A stretch of 64,000 nt of DNA from Jejuia sp049889775 (lineage in GTDB: Bacteria > Bacteroidota > Bacteroidia > Flavobacteriales > Flavobacteriaceae), in contig JBMHCT010000043.1 in the NCBI GenBank assembly GCA_049889775.1, forward strand, positions 248,001 through 312,000. Reading direction: 5' to 3'. The first letter of the stretch is position 1. Each line of letters starts with the position of its first letter. Positions 62,342 through 64,000 of this stretch are shown here, piece after piece. The translations under genes were made by a program, and so were the position numbers. The notes beneath the pieces were generated by a model. The model had not been told where the DNA came from, searched no databases, and worked only from the letters and a program-made list of their open reading frames with translations.

Positions 62342-62875
62342 CTAGTTCTTATTCATCTTAGAAAACATATCCCAGACTACAACACCACAACTTACAGAAA
62401 TGTTTAAGGAATGTTTGGTGCCAAATTGAGGGATTTCAATCACGGCATCACTAGCAGAAACAACGTCTTGGGACACGCCTTTTACCTCGTTGCCAAAAAT
62501 TAAGGCATATTTGGTGTTGTTTTCAACTTTAAAATCTTTAAGCATAGTAGCGTTTTCAGCTTGTTCAATAGCACAAACTTTTATGCCATTAGATTTTAAT
62601 TTATGTAAAAGTTCTAGTGTGTTTTCGGCATATTCCCAATCTACAGTTTCTGTGCTTCCTAAGGCAGTTTTATGAATATCTTTGTGTGGTGGTCTCGCAG
62701 TGATGCCGCAGAGGTAAATTTTTTCAATCAAAAACGCATCGCAGGTTCTAAAAACAGAACCTATATTATTCAAACTTCTAATATTATCAAGGATAACAAT
62801 AATTGGCGTTTTCTTAATTTTTTTAAATTCAGAAACGCTTAATCTGTCAAGCTCACTGTTTTTTAATTTTCTCAT
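62342..62875 (-). CDS. SpoU/TrmH family RNA methyltransferase
   Basis: This 177-residue SPOUT-fold enzyme methylates ribose 2'-OH in tRNA or rRNA. Motifs 1-3 are clear: LDNIRSLNNIGSVFRTCDA (motif 1, with Asn and Arg), YALIFGNEVKGVSQDVV (motif 2) and HSLNISVSCGVVVWDM (motif 3). The length is that of a minimal TrmH/TrmL-like protein without an N-terminal RNA-binding domain. The target nucleotide is not known. It is the first gene of a two-gene unit with GH43. Confidence 0.9.
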   Translation of the reverse strand: MRKLKNSELDRLSVSEFKKIKKTPIIVILDNIRSLNNIGSVFRTCDAFLIEKIYLCGITARPPHKDIHKTALGSTETVDWEYAENTLELLHKLKSNGIKVCAIEQAENATMLKDFKVENNTKYALIFGNEVKGVSQDVVSASDAVIEIPQFGTKHSLNISVSCGVVVWDMFSKMNKN

Positions 62876-63050
62876 TGGTCTTTCAGCAAATATAGTGCTT
62901 TGGCAATATAAATTATTAGTGCTCAGATGTTCAATTTTTAGTTTAACTATAAAAAGCTTCTATTCATCTATACTTTTTCAATGAATCGTTGGGTTTTATG
63001 GGGAATTTGCTGCATTAATTTGTTTTTTTGTAGGACTATTAATATAGTTT

Positions 63051-64000
63051 ATGTTAGAAATTATGATACCGAGTAAATTGATAAAAATTGTTTTACGCAG
63101 CACAATTGCTTTTGCTTTCTTATTTATTAGTTGTGATGTGACAGAAGATATTAAAGATTATAAAATAGATGTTGAAGATTTAGAATTAAATGAATTAACT
63201 ATTCCAGATGGTTTTGACTTTAGCACGCACAAAGAAGTTACTGTAAATATTACAGATAGCGAAGACTTTATTAAGTATGATGTCTTTGCTTATTCTGACG
63301 AGAAATACTTTGCAGGAATGGAAACTTATGAGAATGAATATGGAGAAGCGGTTACCGACTCTGTTTTTAAGTCAGGTGTTTTTGATAATCTTTTGTTTAC
63401 GGGAGTTTCAAGAAATGGAAGACTAAGTCAAAAAATAAGTCTACCAAATCATTTTAGTAAGCTTTATATAAGAAGAAAAGATGGTTTTCAATATAGTGCA
63501 TTAGTACAAGACGTAACAGGTGATGAGGTTAACTTTAGTAGCACTTCATTAACCAGTAAATCAGCATCTGCTAAGAGTAGCACGCCAGGGGTAATCGACT
63601 ATTTATATTGTGTAAATGGTTCTGGTGAATTGTTTCAAGTAGATCCACTAAACGGAGATTACGTATATATTTCTGATATGCCAATGGGAAGCTATACTTG
63701 TGCTATAGATCAAGAAAATAAAGTATTGTATTCTATTGGTAGAAGTAATCCAAATCCTTTAATGAAATATTCTATAGAGAATGATACTTGGGAAACTGTT
63801 GCAAATTATGGTAAAGGTGGTCCTAGACTAGATTATAATACCAACGATAATTTATTATATTTTTCAACTGGGGATAAACTATATACTATAAACCCGGCCA
63901 CTGGTACTGATGTAGATTCATGGGACATTGAAGGCTTACATAACAAAGGAGGAGGAGATTTATCTTTTGCTGAGGATGGTACCTTCTATTTGTGTTCTTT
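63051..64000 (+). CDS. Large lipoprotein, 3' end outside window
   Basis: An open frame of at least 316 codons runs off the right edge. The lipoprotein signal is LFISC (Cys about 29 from the ATG at 63051, or about 25 from the second ATG at 63063). The N-terminal part is beta-rich (ITDSEDFIKYDVFAYSDEKY), then a WD40- or YVTN-like propeller begins (VNGSGELFQVDPLNGDYVYI, then YSIENDTWETVANYGKGG). It somewhat resembles the N-terminus of LruC-type surface lipoproteins, including the one at 48419, but a LruC module cannot be seen here. Function is unknown. Confidence 0.75.
   Translation, partial: MLEIMIPSKLIKIVLRSTIAFAFLFISCDVTEDIKDYKIDVEDLELNELTIPDGFDFSTHKEVTVNITDSEDFIKYDVFAYSDEKYFAGMETYENEYGEAVTDSVFKSGVFDNLLFTGVSRNGRLSQKISLPNHFSKLYIRRKDGFQYSALVQDVTGDEVNFSSTSLTSKSASAKSSTPGVIDYLYCVNGSGELFQVDPLNGDYVYISDMPMGSYTCAIDQENKVLYSIGRSNPNPLMKYSIENDTWETVANYGKGGPRLDYNTNDNLLYFSTGDKLYTINPATGTDVDSWDIEGLHNKGGGDLSFAEDGTFYLCS

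Noticed and set aside
1..64000. tRNA or rRNA genes
   Set aside because: I read the intergenic spaces and saw no cloverleaf with TTCGA-type T-arm and CCA-proximal stem, and no rRNA-like stretch. A covariance search would settle it.

Overview
The window looks like chromosomal DNA from a marine member of the Flavobacteriaceae (Bacteroidota). The signs are low GC, few Shine-Dalgarno sequences, promoter elements of the TAnnTTTG type, a 287-residue primary sigma factor, many lipoproteins and TonB-dependent receptors, a type IX secretion (T9SS) sorting domain, a FolK-deoxynucleoside kinase fusion and a ribonucleotide reductase whose ATP-cone sits on the small subunit. Most of it is core genome. I found no prophage, plasmid, complete insertion sequence, CRISPR array, rRNA or tRNA.

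Layout. 1-8130: the end of a membrane M28 peptidase, a TPR protein, a lipoprotein, HupE/UreJ-like protein, dCMP deaminase and S41 protease, a globin, a marC-small protein-FAD protein operon, and a DUF3109 protein. 8131-11768: the nrdBA operon with a duplicated leader. 11785-17707: an OmpA lipoprotein, a TonB receptor and a PiT phosphate transporter. 17708-23478: a YwqK-like protein, a TonB receptor, a beta-helix lipoprotein and a lone carboxypeptidase-regulatory-like domain protein. Four promoters here and at the PiT gene carry direct repeats of ATGTTA in 11-bp phase, which resemble Pho boxes. 23479-33283: dgt, dxs with a GH16 enzyme, tadA, a FISUMP lipoprotein, a ClC protein with a changed gating residue, and aspS. 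33474-35107: a sulfatase pseudogene. 35187-41902: a TetR-TolC-adaptor-RND efflux operon with a palindromic operator. 42028-52921: polyprenyl synthase, OmpA/PD40 protein, GH3-like protein, DUF2797, a LruC lipoprotein, LysE, rpsU and rpoD. 53227-64000: AsmA, a queuosine-precursor transporter, a GIY-YIG gene inside a cluster of hairpin modules, folK-dNK, a methyltransferase, an intact sulfatase, GH43, a SpoU methyltransferase and the start of a large lipoprotein.

How it fits together. Nucleotide supply (nrdBA, dgt, dCMP deaminase, dNK), isoprenoid precursors (dxs, prenyl synthase) and RNA modification or translation (tadA, spoU methylase, aspS, rpsU, queuosine transport) form the housekeeping part. 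GH16, GH43 and the sulfatases point to use of algal polysaccharides, but they lie singly beside housekeeping genes and not in a SusCD locus.

The least explained signals are two families of structured repeats. The first is a roughly 90-155 bp element present four times, always 40-95 nt after a stop codon on the same strand, with a terminal stem and two inner stems that change by compensation. The second is a set of five roughly 45-bp modules with conserved ends and variable hairpin centres that surrounds the GIY-YIG gene. The third notable signal is the phased ATGTTA promoter set that links PiT to an undescribed outer-membrane uptake system.
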